From Cyclobacteriaceae bacterium (GTDB taxonomy: Bacteria; Bacteroidota; Bacteroidia; Cytophagales; Cyclobacteriaceae), in the NCBI GenBank assembly GCA_026129485.1, contig JAHCHY010000005.1:169894-233893 (forward strand): DNA of 64,000 nt, in the 5' to 3' direction. The notes under the pieces were generated by a model, which was given only the letters and a program-made list of their open reading frames with translations, had not been told where the DNA came from and did no database searches. Below are positions 63,201 through 64,000 of the stretch, piece by piece (positions within the stretch are counted from its first letter, which is position 1; each line of letters opens with the position of its first letter). Position numbers and translations under genes: made by a program.

Positions 63201-64000
63201 ACTATGTAACAGGCGACCTGACCGGGCAGGCCGAAGCCTTTACCCGTGTGAAAGGGCAGATAACCGGGGCAAAAACAAACGTGCTGGGTACGGGTAATTA
63301 CTTATGGGCGGTGAACTATTACGATGACAAGTACCGGGTGATACAGGCCATCACACAAAACCACAAGGGCGGCACAGACCGCACCACCAACAAGGTTGAC
63401 TTTGTGGGCAAAGTTTTGGAAAGCAAGACCACGCATTACAACGGGGCAGCCACCCACACGGTTAAAAGAAGATTTGAATACAACCATGCAGGCCTGTTAT
63501 TAAAAACCTACCATAAAGTAAACAGCGATGCGGAAATACTTCTTTCTTCGCTGGAGTATAATGAGCTTAACCAGCTCACCGTTAAAAAGCTTCACTCAAC
63601 GGATAATGGAACCACATTCAAACAGCATGTGGACTACCGGTATAACATCAGGGGGTGGACAACGCGCATCAACCATGCCGACCTGAACACCACAGACGGA
63701 GGCCCGAAAGATTACTTTGGAATGGAGCTTGCGTATAACAACGTGTTCAGTGGTATTAATAACGCAGCGCAGTATAACGGCAACATCTCTGCCGCCAAAT
63801 GGAGCGCCAACCAGGGCTTTGACCCCGGGTTAAAAGAACGAGCATACAAATACACCTACGACCCGATGAGCAGGCTCACCGCAGCCACCCATTACGAAAA
63901 GGAAACAGCATGGAGCATGTCTAATGGCTTGCACGAAGATAACATCACCTACAACCTGAATACCGCCATGCTCACCATAAGGCGCAAAGGTGCTGACGGC
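60260..64000 (+). CDS. Giant secreted protein: PKD-like, five FN3 domains, DUF6443 and RHS repeats (C-terminus cut off)
   Basis: The frame is open from ATG 60260 to the window end (1247 codons). Signal peptide to about residue 20 (ALSAQ). Residues 22-100 form a PKD-like domain (VSWVIPASVSCTCDSESATITWTEPG). Residues 104-563 hold five FN3-type domains of 92-93 residues. A DUF6443-type region starts near 568 (YDQNFIRTVVAQKPG, VTYQFFDGLGRPIQTV). RHS/YD-type segments follow, such as YDAFGREAVKYLPY and LTIRRKGADG at the end. A full protein would continue to an RHS core and a variable, often toxic, C-terminus, not visible here. The 5' end lies 2 bp after the lipocalin-like gene. Confidence 0.85.
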   Translation, partial: MKRYTLIICLISIAHALSAQQVIVSGPSTSTVGFQDVYTLSISGINLAEADVSWVIPASVSCTCDSESATITWTEPGNFVVGYEVATWNNFYFDYVEVAVSSNAPSAPVAAQATNISNTGFTANWNAVSGATSYRLDVSTASNFSSFVSGYNNLTVSGTSQGVTGLSANTTYYYRVRAANSGGTSGNSNTVTVLTAPAAPTATAATSISATGFTANWNAVSGATSYRLDVSTASNFSSYVSGYNNFTVSGTSQSVTGLGANTTYYYRVRAVNSGSTASGNSNVITAVTAPAAPVANAGSSITTNSYTASWSSVSGATGYRLDVSTSNTFSSYVGSYNNLSVSGTSQSVTGLSAGTTYYYRVRAVNSGGASSGNSGTITVVTIPSAPTASAATSITAAGFTANWGSVPGATGYRLDVSTASNFSSYVSGYNNLTVSGTSQGVTGLGAGATYYYRVRAVNGSGTSGSSGTITAITIPPAPGTPAGSNKTASGFTAGWSSATGAASYRLDVSTASNFSSYVSGYSNLTVSGTSQAVAGLSPNTTYYCRVRAVNGSGTSANSGTGSIATQILNYDQNFIRTVVAQKPGLTSPAQLEAANLNEKQVTYQFFDGLGRPIQTVGVQQSPNNYDVVQPIAYDAFGREAVKYLPYASGNDGTYKTNFLPKDHANYATGSNAQYQFYQSTAKVAIDTKPYAETIFEPSPLNRALKQGAPGTTWQPDGTHSYASTDHTVKFAHEFNTTNEVLLWTYTSPDANNPFGKVNSGTSGTYYAANQLFKNKTKDEQGHEVIEYKDKEGKVILKKVQADTGATEWSQTYYVYDDFGNKVCVIQPEGVSRLDTAYFGKTDAQKNTFLEKWAFRHRYDTRRREVMKQVPGAAPVYIVYDKRDRPVLTQDGNQRTKKEWSFTKYDQLNRPVMTGIYTHTDSVGREAMAALISTTTFAESYDNTKPHGYTTNIFPGTNLTVHTVTFYDSYQFVTDLAGSNYNYVTGDLTGQAEAFTRVKGQITGAKTNVLGTGNYLWAVNYYDDKYRVIQAITQNHKGGTDRTTNKVDFVGKVLESKTTHYNGAATHTVKRRFEYNHAGLLLKTYHKVNSDAEILLSSLEYNELNQLTVKKLHSTDNGTTFKQHVDYRYNIRGWTTRINHADLNTTDGGPKDYFGMELAYNNVFSGINNAAQYNGNISAAKWSANQGFDPGLKERAYKYTYDPMSRLTAATHYEKETAWSMSNGLHEDNITYNLNTAMLTIRRKGADG
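60569..61948 (+). repeat. Five tandem FN3-encoding repeats of 276-279 bp
   Basis: The anchor CCGGTTAGA occurs at 60661, 60937, 61216, 61495 and 61771, giving unit lengths of 276, 279, 279 and 276 bp. Units 1, 2 and 5, and part of 4, are almost identical at DNA level around this anchor, while unit 3 uses different codons for similar residues. This is a protein-coding tandem repeat under partial homogenisation. Confidence 0.9.

Overview
The window comes from a Bacteroidota chromosome, most likely a Cytophagales-type heterotroph. The evidence is two SusC/SusD pairs, surface glycan-binding lipoproteins, a hybrid two-component regulator, type IX secretion (T9SS) C-terminal sorting domains, many signal peptides ending in AQ, a YpdA-type bacillithiol reductase and RHS/DUF6443 surface proteins. 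I saw no rRNA, tRNA, CRISPR array, transposase or phage gene. The first and last genes are cut by the window ends.

Positions 1-8.8 kb, all on the minus strand: an OmpA/PD40-like protein (partial), a patatin-Omp85 fusion, an M23 peptidase, an unknown secreted protein, a Rieske ferredoxin, an M1 aminopeptidase and a small antitoxin-like protein. A short transposon-like repeat (copy 1) lies at 5978-6100. Positions 8.9-18.2 kb are mixed housekeeping and accessory genes: secreted M20 and S9 peptidases, a TlpA/redoxin pair, a VOC protein, a PLP enzyme, an EamA transporter and a double YCII protein.

Positions 18.2-41.7 kb, all on the plus strand, are the glycan-uptake region. A first SusC/SusD pair ends at a strong terminator. 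A second unit then holds a 39-residue membrane peptide, SusC, SusD and two IPT/TIG surface glycan-binding proteins, ending at another terminator. Next come a GH30 lipoprotein, a GH26 enzyme with a T9SS tail, a hybrid two-component sensor, repeat copy 2, a GH5 enzyme, a GH5-CBM-T9SS enzyme and a terminator. GH26 with two GH5 enzymes and GH30 suggests a beta-mannan or mixed beta-glucan/mannan substrate; this is inference. Endo-acting enzymes would cut the polymer outside the cell, the glycan-binding proteins and SusD would capture oligosaccharides, SusC would import them, and the hybrid sensor would detect periplasmic fragments and activate the locus.

Positions 41.7-56.1 kb are mainly on the minus strand: a Spy-like protein, a serine hydrolase, a beta-propeller protein, a TPR membrane protein, bacillithiol disulfide reductase (plus strand), two paralogous lipoproteins, then a NarL-type response regulator, outer-membrane barrel, propeller histidine kinase, TonB receptor, ispH and an XRE regulator. 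Positions 56.4-64 kb, plus strand, hold a three-gene RHS-type cassette: a long secreted RHS-like protein, a small lipocalin-like protein and a giant PKD-like/FN3x5/DUF6443/RHS protein that runs off the window.

The most unusual points are a pair of 122-123 bp hairpin repeats flanked by 9-bp duplications, one of which supplies the stop codon of the hybrid sensor gene; an ispH whose conserved N-terminus has no ATG, GTG or TTG; a tiny membrane ORF heading a SusC operon; and a change of base composition inside the RHS cassette.
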